From contig JAZNBA010000084.1 in NCBI GenBank assembly GCA_045586785.1, positions 1 to 21,607 of the forward strand: 21,607 nt of DNA, written 5' to 3'. The DNA is from UMGS1002 sp045586785 (GTDB lineage Bacteria; Bacillota; Clostridia; Oscillospirales; CAG-272). Each line of letters starts with the position of its first letter. Position 1 is the stretch's first letter. The notes under the pieces are model-generated. The model was not told the origin of the DNA. It made no database searches and worked only from the letters and a program-made list of their open reading frames with translations. Of the stretch, positions 14,293 to 21,607 are shown piece after piece. The position numbers and the translations under genes were made by a program.

Positions 14293-15725
14293 GAAAAATA
14301 CTTTTTGTCGGCGCGGAGGTAATGCCTTTCGCCGCGACCGGAGGACTGGGGGATGTGCTTGGATCACTCCCCACAGCCCTCGCGGCTGACGAAAACAATG
14401 ATGTAAGAGTCGTAATGCCGCTTTACAGCGCTGTCGGAGAAAAATGGCGCGAGCAAATGAAGGATGAGGCAGAATTTGACGTTCAGCTGTCTTGGCGTAA
14501 GCAATACTGCGGAGTAAAATCGCTTGTCAAGGGCGGAGTGACGTATTATTTTATCGACAACGAATACTATTTCAAACGTGGCTCACTTTACGGCAGCTTT
14601 GATGACGGTGAACGCTATGCGTATTTTTGTATGGCGGCTTTGGAGCTTATTTCAAAGCTGGATTTTTATCCCGACATTCTTCACGCCCATGACTGGCAGG
14701 CGGCGCTTAGTGTTGTATATTTGAATACTAATTACCGTTCTGTTCCGGGATATGAAAATATCAAGACCGTGTATACCATACACAATATTGAGTATCAGGG
14801 TCAGTTTGATTTTTATATTCTCGGTGACGTGTTCGGTTTGGGTGACGAGCATCACGGTCTAATGGACTGGGGCGGCCGCATCAATCTTATGAAAGCCGCC
14901 ATCGTTTGCGCGGACAAGGTAAGTACGGTAAGCTCCAAATACGCGCAGGAGATACGCACGTCCGAGTACGGTCACGGTCTTGAAGCAATACTCAACGAAA
15001 ATGCGTATAAGCTGTGCGGAATACTCAATGGTATCGACTATGAGTATTATGATCCCCACACCGATCCCGCTCTTGCAAAAAATTACAGTGCACGCGGTAT
15101 AAAGGGTAAGATCAAAAACAAATTGGCACTTCAGAAAAAGTATTCGCTTCCCGAGAGGGAAGACGCCCCTATGCTGGCTGTAATTTCCAGACTTGCCTCA
15201 CATAAAGGACTTGACCTTTTGTGTGAAATAGCGTATAATTTAGTTTCCGAGCATGATGTTCAGCTTGTTATACTTGGTAAGGGAGAATCTCGATATGAAG
15301 CGTTCTTTACCGAGCTTCAGGCGCAGTTCCCGGATAAGGTTCGCGCTCTGATAGAGTATGACCGCGATCTTTCGCGTCAGATATACGCGGCGTCGGATAT
15401 ATTCATCATGCCCTCAAAGAGCGAGCCTTGCGGACTTTCGCAGATGATAGCGTCCCGTTACGGTTCTATTCCTGTAGTTCGCGAAACAGGCGGCCTTTAT
15501 GACTCCATCAAGGGTTATTGGGAGGACGGAGACGTTATGCATGGCAATGGCTTTACCTTCGCAAATTACAGCTCTGAGGAGCTTTATGATCGCATATGTG
15601 CGGCTGTTGCGCTTTGGCGTGATGCTGAGAAGCGCGATAAATTTATTAAAATTGTTATGAAAACAGATTTTTCATGGAACAATTCCGCTGTAAAATACAA
15701 TGAAATGTACAGCGATATATTATGA
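14289..15725 (+). CDS. glgA: Glycogen synthase (ADP-glucose, GT5)
   Basis: GlgA adds glucose from ADP-glucose to the non-reducing end of alpha-1,4 glucan. The 478-residue product has two Rossmann domains: an N-terminal part with GGLGDVLGSLP (18-28), HAHDWQAAL and TIHNIEYQGQF, and a C-terminal part with AVISRLASHKGLDL, PSKSEPCGLSQM (conserved Glu of the retaining-transferase E-x7-E motif) and RETGGLYDSI. The normal N-terminal KTGGL motif, whose Lys is reported to bind ADP-glucose in E. coli, reads ATGGL here (Ala16). Every other motif is intact. The ATG overlaps the glgD stop in an ATGA arrangement, indicating translational coupling. Confidence 0.96.
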   Translation: MRKILFVGAEVMPFAATGGLGDVLGSLPTALAADENNDVRVVMPLYSAVGEKWREQMKDEAEFDVQLSWRKQYCGVKSLVKGGVTYYFIDNEYYFKRGSLYGSFDDGERYAYFCMAALELISKLDFYPDILHAHDWQAALSVVYLNTNYRSVPGYENIKTVYTIHNIEYQGQFDFYILGDVFGLGDEHHGLMDWGGRINLMKAAIVCADKVSTVSSKYAQEIRTSEYGHGLEAILNENAYKLCGILNGIDYEYYDPHTDPALAKNYSARGIKGKIKNKLALQKKYSLPEREDAPMLAVISRLASHKGLDLLCEIAYNLVSEHDVQLVILGKGESRYEAFFTELQAQFPDKVRALIEYDRDLSRQIYAASDIFIMPSKSEPCGLSQMIASRYGSIPVVRETGGLYDSIKGYWEDGDVMHGNGFTFANYSSEELYDRICAAVALWRDAEKRDKFIKIVMKTDFSWNNSAVKYNEMYSDIL

Positions 15726-15756
15726 CTTGTAACTCCCCGAAAGGAATTTGAATAAA

Positions 15757-18186
15757 ATGAATTATACCCCTGCCTCCGATGAGGTAAAGAAGAACATTGA
15801 AGAAAAACTGTTGAGATATTTCGGCGTAACCTCGGCTGAGGCAACGGCAGATCAGGCATATAAAGCTGCGGCAATGACTATTAAGGATATTTTGACCGAA
15901 AAACGCGGCGAGTACAGAAAAACAGTTAACGAGGTCGGTGCAAAGCGCGTGTACTATATGTGCATGGAGTTTTTGCTTGGTCGGTCATTAAAGACGAATA
16001 TATGCAATTTAGGACTCTCTGATCAATACAAGACAGCACTGTCCGAGCTTGGTTTTGAGCTTGACGCACTGTATGAGTGCGAGCCCGACGCCGGACTGGG
16101 TAACGGAGGCCTTGGACGACTTGCCGCTTGCTTTATGGACTCGCTGTCTTCACTGGACTACCCCGCAACCGGATTTTCCATTTGCTATGAATACGGTCTG
16201 TTTCGCCAGAAGATAATAGACGGTCTTCAAGTGGAGCTTCCCGACGTATGGCTGCCCGGCGGCGAGGTGTGGCTGATACCGCGTACCGACAGAACCTTTC
16301 ATGTCAAGTTCGGCGGACGTGTCAAGGAAAACTGGCACGACGGCAGACTTGAAATACTTTATGAGGACTGCGAAGAAGTAGAAGCCGTTCCTTATGATAT
16401 GATGATCTCGGGCTCCGAATGTGATGCTGTTTCTCAGCTCAGGCTCTGGAAGGCGCGCGATATTCAAAACTTCAATATGGGACTCTTTACCCAAGGTCAG
16501 TATACAAGAGCGCTTGAGGAAAGCACACAGGCTGACATTATATCCAAGGTGCTTTATCCCTCCGACAATCATACCGAGGGTAAGCTTTTGCGTCTTACTC
16601 AGCAGTATTTTCTTGTATCGGCGTCGGTGCAGAGTATAATTCGTGACCATATGGCTGTTTATAAGACATTGGATAATCTGCCTGATAAGGTCGCTATTCA
16701 TATCAATGATACTCATCCGGCGCTGTGTATCCCCGAACTTATGCGTATACTCATCGACGATTATTGTTTCTCGTGGGAGCGCGCGTGGGATTTCGTAACG
16801 CGTATCGTTTCTTATACCAACCATACCGTTATGCCCGAAGCTCTTGAGTGTTGGAACGAAGAGTTGTTCCGCTTGAAGTTACCTCGTATTCATATGATAG
16901 TAAAGGAGATAAACGAGCGTTTCTGTCGCGAGGCATGGAATGCATTCCCCGGAAACTGGGAGCGAATATCCAAAATGAGTATCGTTGGTTATGGGCAGGT
17001 CAGAATGGCTAACCTGTCTGTTGTGGGTTCGCACTGTGTAAACGGTGTGTCCAAGCTTCACTCGGAGATACTCAAGGAGTCCACTTTCAAGGACTTTTAT
17101 CGTATGTATCCCGAAAAGTTCACAAACGTTACAAACGGTATTGCGCACAGACGTTGGCTGTGTTACTCCAACCCCAAGCTTGCGGCGTTGCTTGATGAAT
17201 GTATAGGCGACGGCTACCGCAAAAATCCCGTGGAGCTCGCAAACTTTGCAAAGTTCTCGGAGGATGCCGACGTGCTGGCACGTATACGTGACATAAAGCA
17301 TCAGAATAAGATTGCCTTTTCAAATCATCTGTACTCAAAAACAGGCGTGCGAATAGATACGCATTCGGTATTTGACGTTCAGATAAAGCGTCTGCACGAA
17401 TATAAGCGTCAGCTGCTTAACGCGCTTAATATTATTGGTCTGTATATTGATCTTAAGAATGATCCCAATCTTGATATCCAGCCTCAGACGTTTATTTTCG
17501 GTGCAAAGGCGGCGCCCGGTTATTATATGGCAAAGCAGATAATACGACTTCTTTGTTATATCGGTCGCGATATTGAATCCGACCCTCGCTTGCGCGAAAA
17601 GCTTAAGGTGGTATTCCTTGAGGATTATAACGTAAGTACGGCGGAAGCGCTTATCCCCGCGGCGGAGATAAGTGAGCAGATATCGCTTGCGGGCAAAGAG
17701 GCAAGCGGCACAGGCTGTATGAAGCTTATGATAAACGGCGCGCTGACTATCGGTACGCTGGACGGTGCTAACGTCGAGATGCTGGCGGCGGCAGGGAATG
17801 AGAATATGTATATTTTTGGTCTGACCAGCAAAGAGGTGGATGAGCTGTGGCTGCGCGGATACAACGCGGCAGAGTTTTATACCTCCAATGAGCGTCTGCG
17901 CCGTATAGTTGACCGTCTGAATGTTGGATTTGCTGGCGAATCCTTCTCGGAGATCGCTTCGTATCTGATCTCGGGTCATGGGATCGCGGACCCGTATATG
18001 TGTCTTGCTGACTTTGAGTCTTACAGACGCACTCATGAGAGCATGATCGAGGCATATCAGGATAAGACACGCTGGAATACAATGTCGCTCAAGAACATTG
18101 CCGCCGCGGGATATTTTGCGGCTGACAGAAGTATCGGCGAGTATGCAGAGCGCATCTGGAATCTTAAGCAGATAAAGAATAAATAA
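15757..18186 (+). CDS. glgP: Glycogen/alpha-glucan phosphorylase
   Basis: GlgP releases glucose-1-phosphate from glycogen or maltodextrin ends using inorganic phosphate and PLP (family GT35). The protein has 809 residues, the usual bacterial length. Motifs include YYMCMEFLLGRSLKTN, EPDAGLGNGGLGRLAACF, NDTHPALCIPELMR, VTNGIAHRRWL, FDVQIKRLHEYKRQLLN and EASGTGCMKLMINGALTIGT, whose Lys656 is the PLP lysine. Most family members have Asn where this one has Cys654 (GTGNMK). The ATG at 15757 is preferred because AAAGGA (15740-15745) lies 11 bases away; a TTG at 15748 is only two bases from that site. The gene begins 31 bases after glgA. Confidence 0.97.
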   Translation: MNYTPASDEVKKNIEEKLLRYFGVTSAEATADQAYKAAAMTIKDILTEKRGEYRKTVNEVGAKRVYYMCMEFLLGRSLKTNICNLGLSDQYKTALSELGFELDALYECEPDAGLGNGGLGRLAACFMDSLSSLDYPATGFSICYEYGLFRQKIIDGLQVELPDVWLPGGEVWLIPRTDRTFHVKFGGRVKENWHDGRLEILYEDCEEVEAVPYDMMISGSECDAVSQLRLWKARDIQNFNMGLFTQGQYTRALEESTQADIISKVLYPSDNHTEGKLLRLTQQYFLVSASVQSIIRDHMAVYKTLDNLPDKVAIHINDTHPALCIPELMRILIDDYCFSWERAWDFVTRIVSYTNHTVMPEALECWNEELFRLKLPRIHMIVKEINERFCREAWNAFPGNWERISKMSIVGYGQVRMANLSVVGSHCVNGVSKLHSEILKESTFKDFYRMYPEKFTNVTNGIAHRRWLCYSNPKLAALLDECIGDGYRKNPVELANFAKFSEDADVLARIRDIKHQNKIAFSNHLYSKTGVRIDTHSVFDVQIKRLHEYKRQLLNALNIIGLYIDLKNDPNLDIQPQTFIFGAKAAPGYYMAKQIIRLLCYIGRDIESDPRLREKLKVVFLEDYNVSTAEALIPAAEISEQISLAGKEASGTGCMKLMINGALTIGTLDGANVEMLAAAGNENMYIFGLTSKEVDELWLRGYNAAEFYTSNERLRRIVDRLNVGFAGESFSEIASYLISGHGIADPYMCLADFESYRRTHESMIEAYQDKTRWNTMSLKNIAAAGYFAADRSIGEYAERIWNLKQIKNK

Positions 18187-18187
18187 T

Positions 18188-20131
18188 ATGTTGGCTAAAC
18201 ATTATGATATAGTCGGGGCGGGTATCGCCCCGACTATCCGCAAAACTATATATGATACCGCTTCCCCCGAGGGCAGAGATGCTACGCGAGAGGGAGCTTT
18301 TGCCGTTTTATCAAAACTTCGTTTCGATGTTAATGTTCACCGTAGACTCGGCGCGTCGGGTGTCGTTTTGCGCATTGCAAAGGATGGACAGCAGTACGGC
18401 GATATACCGCTTGAAATCGGAGAATACAGCGATGGGGCAGATAATTACAGCGTCACGCTGGATCTCGGCGAGCTTTGCGGTGACGATTCGTCGGGACTTT
18501 TTTACTATGAATTTTTGTTTCTTCGCGGGTGGAATACGCTGTTTACAGATTCGCTGAACAACGTAGATTTTGAGCTTTCCGAAACGTCGGAGAATAGATT
18601 CCGATTGCTTGTATATAGCAATGATTATAAAGTGCCTGCGTGGTTTGGAAAGAATATTATATATCACATATTCGTGGATCGTTTTGCAAAATCACAGCAG
18701 AATTTTTCTGTTCGTGATGGCGCTATGGCTAACAAAGACTGGTATGGCGGCGTTCCTCAATACGCCGAAGCGCCGGGCGGCGAGGTCGCGAACAATATGT
18801 TTTTCGGCGGTACGCTTGACGGAATAATTCAAAAGCTTGACTATCTTGAATCTCTAGGTGTCGGAACGCTGTATCTCAGCCCTATATTTGACTCTGCGTC
18901 AAACCACAAATATGACACGGGCGATTACACAAAGGTAGATGAAATGTTTGGCGGTGAGGCGGCTTTTGACCGACTTGTACATGAGACAAAAAAGCGAGGA
19001 ATGAAAATAATGCTGGACGGCGTGTTTAATCACACAGGTGATGACAGCAGATATTTCAACCGCTACTCAAAATATAACGATACCGGCGCATATGAATCCA
19101 TGTCATCGCCATACTTCAAATGGTATAATTTCAGAAATTATCCTGATGAATACGAGTGTTGGTGGAATGTAAAGATCATGCCGAGATTGCGTCATGATCG
19201 CGAGGAGTGCAGAAGATACTTTACCGCCCCCGACGGCATCGGTGCGAGGTATATAAAGCGTGGTGTTTCGGCGTGGCGTCTTGACGTCGCGGACGAATTG
19301 AACGATGCTTTTCTTGATGAATTTCGTGCAAGCATAAAGATGGCGTCGGACGGCGAGGCTATTGTGCTGGGTGAGGTTTGGGAAAATGCCGCTGATAAGC
19401 AGGCTTACGGTATTCGCCGCAGATATTTGCAGGGCAAGCAGCTTGACAGCGTTATGAATTATCCGCTTCGCAACGGCATACTTGGCTTTGTATTGCACGG
19501 CGACGGGCAAATGCTTTACGATATTTTGACAGAGATATATTCTTCGTATCCTCGTCAGGTGTGCGATGCGCTTATGAATCTTCTCGGTACTCACGATACC
19601 GAGCGCATACTTACCGTACTTGCTGACGCGGACACGGATACCATGACAAACGCGCAGCTTGCCGAGTTTCGTTTGACAGATATGCAGAGGAATGTTGCGC
19701 AAAAGAGACTTATGTTGGCGTCGGTGCTTCAGTATACAGTTTACGGCACGCCGTCGCTTTACTACGGAGATGAAGCGGGTGTTGAGGGCGGACGTGATCC
19801 GTTTTGCCGTATGCCGTTCCCGTGGGGCAGAGAGGATAGCGTACTGCTTGAGCATTATCGTAATCTGGGCGAGCTGAGAAAGAACGAAAGCGTTTATGCA
19901 GGAGGCGAGTTTGAAATACTTGAATTCGGTGACGGATATTTTGCATTTGCGCGATCAAACAGCGAGGACAGCATTGTTACTTTGCTTAACAGCGGTTATG
20001 AAGCAAGAACGTTCTTTATGCCCGGAATATATAAAAATGTCATGACAGGCGAGCGCGTTTGTGACAATGTGATGTTAAGTCCTATGGAGTTCGCAATATT
20101 AAAAAGAGAAGTGGAGAGCGGCAATGATTAA
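18188..20131 (+). CDS. GH13 alpha-glycosidase (neopullulanase/maltodextrinase-like)
   Basis: The 647-residue enzyme has an N-terminal beta domain (about 1-145), a GH13 barrel starting at WFGKNIIYHIFVDRFA and a C-terminal beta domain. Motifs are LYLSPIFDSASNHKYDTGDY, MLDGVFNHTG (275-284), WRLDVADE with nucleophile Asp366, LGEVWEN with acid/base Glu396 and GTHDTERI with His469/Asp470. The DxADE motif and the KYDTGDY stretch fit the neopullulanase/cyclomaltodextrinase group, which hydrolyses alpha-1,4 and often alpha-1,6 links of maltodextrins. No signal peptide is visible, so it probably acts in the cytosol with GlgP on glycogen breakdown. It starts one base after the glgP stop without a convincing ribosome site, implying coupled translation. 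Exact specificity is not decidable from sequence. Confidence 0.93.
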   Translation: MLAKHYDIVGAGIAPTIRKTIYDTASPEGRDATREGAFAVLSKLRFDVNVHRRLGASGVVLRIAKDGQQYGDIPLEIGEYSDGADNYSVTLDLGELCGDDSSGLFYYEFLFLRGWNTLFTDSLNNVDFELSETSENRFRLLVYSNDYKVPAWFGKNIIYHIFVDRFAKSQQNFSVRDGAMANKDWYGGVPQYAEAPGGEVANNMFFGGTLDGIIQKLDYLESLGVGTLYLSPIFDSASNHKYDTGDYTKVDEMFGGEAAFDRLVHETKKRGMKIMLDGVFNHTGDDSRYFNRYSKYNDTGAYESMSSPYFKWYNFRNYPDEYECWWNVKIMPRLRHDREECRRYFTAPDGIGARYIKRGVSAWRLDVADELNDAFLDEFRASIKMASDGEAIVLGEVWENAADKQAYGIRRRYLQGKQLDSVMNYPLRNGILGFVLHGDGQMLYDILTEIYSSYPRQVCDALMNLLGTHDTERILTVLADADTDTMTNAQLAEFRLTDMQRNVAQKRLMLASVLQYTVYGTPSLYYGDEAGVEGGRDPFCRMPFPWGREDSVLLEHYRNLGELRKNESVYAGGEFEILEFGDGYFAFARSNSEDSIVTLLNSGYEARTFFMPGIYKNVMTGERVCDNVMLSPMEFAILKREVESGND

Positions 20132-20465
20132 AAAATTAATTGCTTATTGGACCAAAAGCAAGAATCCCGACAGCAAAAGATATCGCTATGATATGGCACA
20201 GAAGATCTGCGGGCATCATATAAAGTATGTTACCGAACGCCATGCGGATGATGTTGAAGAAGTCATAGGTAAAAACGGCGGGCTTAATATCAGAGACGAC
20301 GAGTTTATAGTTTTTGCTTCTGCCGACATAATCATGCGTTGCAAAATAGAGGAGATGCAGGCGTGGGAGCTTATGTCTCATGACGGCGTCGTTATTACCG
20401 CTCCCGACCTCGAGCACGGCGGTGTGGAGCGAACTATAATAGTACATTACGTTTATTACAGATAA
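20124..20465 (+). CDS. Uncharacterised 113-residue protein of the glycogen operon
   Basis: I do not recognise a named family. The protein has a basic N-terminus (MIKKLIAYWTKSKNPDSKRY), no signal peptide and no membrane segment, and ends in a hydrophobic aromatic strand (IIVHYVYYR). The C-terminal two thirds alternate short hydrophobic strands (DEFIVFASADIIMRCKIE, GVVITAPDL), which could form a small beta-rich or alpha/beta domain; this is inference. Its ATG overlaps the end of the GH13 gene by eight bases and follows GGAGAG, so it is the seventh and last gene of the operon and is probably translated with it. Reality as a gene is supported by the overlap, the ribosome site and the terminator just downstream. 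A role in regulating or scaffolding glycogen metabolism is possible but undemonstrated. Confidence 0.82.
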   Translation: MIKKLIAYWTKSKNPDSKRYRYDMAQKICGHHIKYVTERHADDVEEVIGKNGGLNIRDDEFIVFASADIIMRCKIEEMQAWELMSHDGVVITAPDLEHGGVERTIIVHYVYYR

Positions 20466-20467
20466 AC

Positions 20468-20502
20468 AAAAATCCGCTGAATGAAAATTCACCTGATTTT
20501 TT
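20468..20502 (+). terminator. Intrinsic terminator of the glycogen operon
   Basis: AAAAATC (20468-20474) pairs with GATTTTT (20495-20501). An inner stem TGAAT/ATTCA closes a GAAA loop, and a G-C pair between two single mismatches joins the two helices. Six T end the element. It lies immediately after the last stop codon. Confidence 0.65.
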
Positions 20503-20538
20503 AGTACAAATTTTTGTGTAAAAGGTTTTGAAGAGGTT

Positions 20539-20590
20539 CGGAGGAACTTTATCAAAAGTTCCTCCGACGTGTTATGGGGCAGAGCCCCAT
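20539..20590. repeat. Double-hairpin repeat-like element between convergent operons
   Basis: CGGAGGAACTTT (20539-20550) and AAAGTTCCTCCG (20555-20566) form a perfect 12-bp stem with loop ATCA. Seven bases later ATGGGGC (20574-20580) and GCCCCAT (20584-20590) form a 7-bp stem with loop AGA. From memory, similar elements with a GAGGAACTTT stem followed by a GGGGC-AGA-GCCCC stem occur between genes in other Clostridia, so this may be a dispersed repeat. It may also act as a terminator for pckG, although it lacks a clean T run. Confidence 0.65.
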
Positions 20591-20605
20591 ATATATTTGG
20601 TTTAA

Positions 20606-21607
20606 TTACTTGCTGAGTCTTGCCTCAAGTGCAGCCAGCTCGTCGTACATAGCCACGGGAACTCTGTTACCAACCTGAGCGTAGAACTCTTTGATGTTCT
20701 GAACATCCTCGAGCCAGCTCTTGGTGTCAACGGTGAGCAGTTCCTTGATGGTGTCGAGAGTAACGTCCTCAAGACCCTCTATGCAGATGTCTTCAGCCTT
20801 CGGAACGTAGCCGATAGGAGTGATGTCTGCGTCAACTTCGCCTGCGCAGCGAGCGAGGATCCACATAAGAACACGCATGTTATCGCCGAAGCCGGGCCAG
20901 ATGAAGTTGCCGTTGTCGTCGGTACGGAACCAGTTAACGTGGAAGATCTTGGGAGGATTGGGAATGAGAGTACCCATCTTGAGCCAGTGAGCCCAGTAGT
21001 CACCCATATCGTAACCAACGAAGGGACGCATAGCCATGGGGTCACGACGAACTACGCCGACAGCACCTGCTGCGGCAGCGGTAGTCTCGGAAGCCATGAT
21101 AGAGCCGACGAATGCGCCGTTCTGCCAAGAAGTGGACTGGTAAACCAGGGGAGCAGTTTTTGCACGTCTGCCGCCGAATACGATAGCAGAGATCGGAACA
21201 CCTGCGGGATCGTTAAACTTAACCGAGATGCAGGGGCAGTTAGCCGCCATAGCGGTAAATCTGGAGTTAGAATGAGCGCCGGAGGTGCCAACCTTATCCT
21301 TCTTATCATACTTCTTGTAATCCCACTTCTCACCTCTCCAGTTGAGAGCGTTCACAGGAGGATTGTCATTGAGACCCTCCCACCATACGGTATTGTCATC
21401 AAGATTGTGGCATACGTTGGTGAAAATAGCGTCACGCATAGAGGTGTAAAGTGCATTGGGGTTGGAGTGCTCGTTGGTACCGGGAGCAACACCAAAGAAT
21501 CCGTTCTCGGGGTTAACCGCCCAAAGTCTTCCGTCCTCGCCGACACGGAGCCAAGCGATATCATCGCCCACGCACCATACCTTATATCCCTTATCCTTAT
21601 AAAATAT
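20606..21607 (-). CDS. pckG: Phosphoenolpyruvate carboxykinase (GTP), C-terminal part (runs off window)
   Basis: The frame is open to the right edge, so the N-terminal part (including the nucleotide-binding CGKTN-type motif) lies outside; 333 codons plus stop are visible. The product interconverts oxaloacetate plus GTP with phosphoenolpyruvate plus CO2 and GDP. Family motifs are VWCVGDDIAWLRVGEDGRLW, NPENGFFGVAPGTNE, VFGGRRAKTAPLVYQ (GGRR binds substrate), RPFVGYDMGDYWAHWL and FHVNWFRTDDNGNFIWPGFG. These identify the GTP-dependent type, not the ATP-dependent pckA type. Codon use looks more biased than its neighbours, suggesting high expression. It converges on the glycogen operon and could supply gluconeogenic carbon or replenish oxaloacetate. 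Confidence 0.96.
   Translation of the reverse strand: MFYKDKGYKVWCVGDDIAWLRVGEDGRLWAVNPENGFFGVAPGTNEHSNPNALYTSMRDAIFTNVCHNLDDNTVWWEGLNDNPPVNALNWRGEKWDYKKYDKKDKVGTSGAHSNSRFTAMAANCPCISVKFNDPAGVPISAIVFGGRRAKTAPLVYQSTSWQNGAFVGSIMASETTAAAAGAVGVVRRDPMAMRPFVGYDMGDYWAHWLKMGTLIPNPPKIFHVNWFRTDDNGNFIWPGFGDNMRVLMWILARCAGEVDADITPIGYVPKAEDICIEGLEDVTLDTIKELLTVDTKSWLEDVQNIKEFYAQVGNRVPVAMYDELAALEARLSK

Overview
The window looks like a chromosomal segment of an anaerobic Clostridia member (Firmicutes/Bacillota), most likely an uncultured gut-type Oscillospirales relative. Supporting signs are strong Shine-Dalgarno sites, TTGACA/TATAAT promoters, an IreB (UPF0297) protein, a GlgC+GlgD glycogen pathway, a Gld-type ABC cluster and a GTP-dependent PEP carboxykinase. 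The taxonomic placement is inference from gene content.

Layout. 1-741 (-): 5' part of a threonine aldolase gene running off the left edge. 864-1015 (+): promoter and gene for tRNA-Ser(CGA). 1016-1297: non-coding region with a striking array of seven short hairpins. 1298-2547 (-): shared terminator, then ribF and ireB with their own promoter. 2664-5783 (-): a 1039-residue lipoprotein with two pectate-lyase-like beta-helix regions. 5887-9774 (-): a four-gene ABC export cluster (ATPase, permease, GldG-like, DUF4340) with promoter and terminator. 9897-20502 (+): a seven-gene glycogen operon, glgB-glgC-glgD-glgA-glgP-GH13-unknown, ended by a hairpin terminator. 20539-20590: a two-hairpin repeat-like element. 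20606-21607 (-): 3' part of PEP carboxykinase, converging on the glycogen operon.

How the genes work together. GlgC/GlgD make ADP-glucose, GlgA polymerises it, GlgB branches the polymer, GlgP phosphorolyses it and the GH13 enzyme probably processes branched maltodextrins. Synthesis and breakdown are therefore co-transcribed from one promoter that carries a perfect inverted repeat between its -35 and -10 boxes. The last gene of this operon, 113 codons, has no function I recognise. The Gld-like cluster is an uncharacterised type of ABC exporter whose GldG-like partner is unusually short.

The most unusual element is the hairpin array behind tRNA-Ser. Its seven hairpins have different stem sequences but the same loop trinucleotides and linkers. 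The first four units lie in one orientation and the last three in the other.
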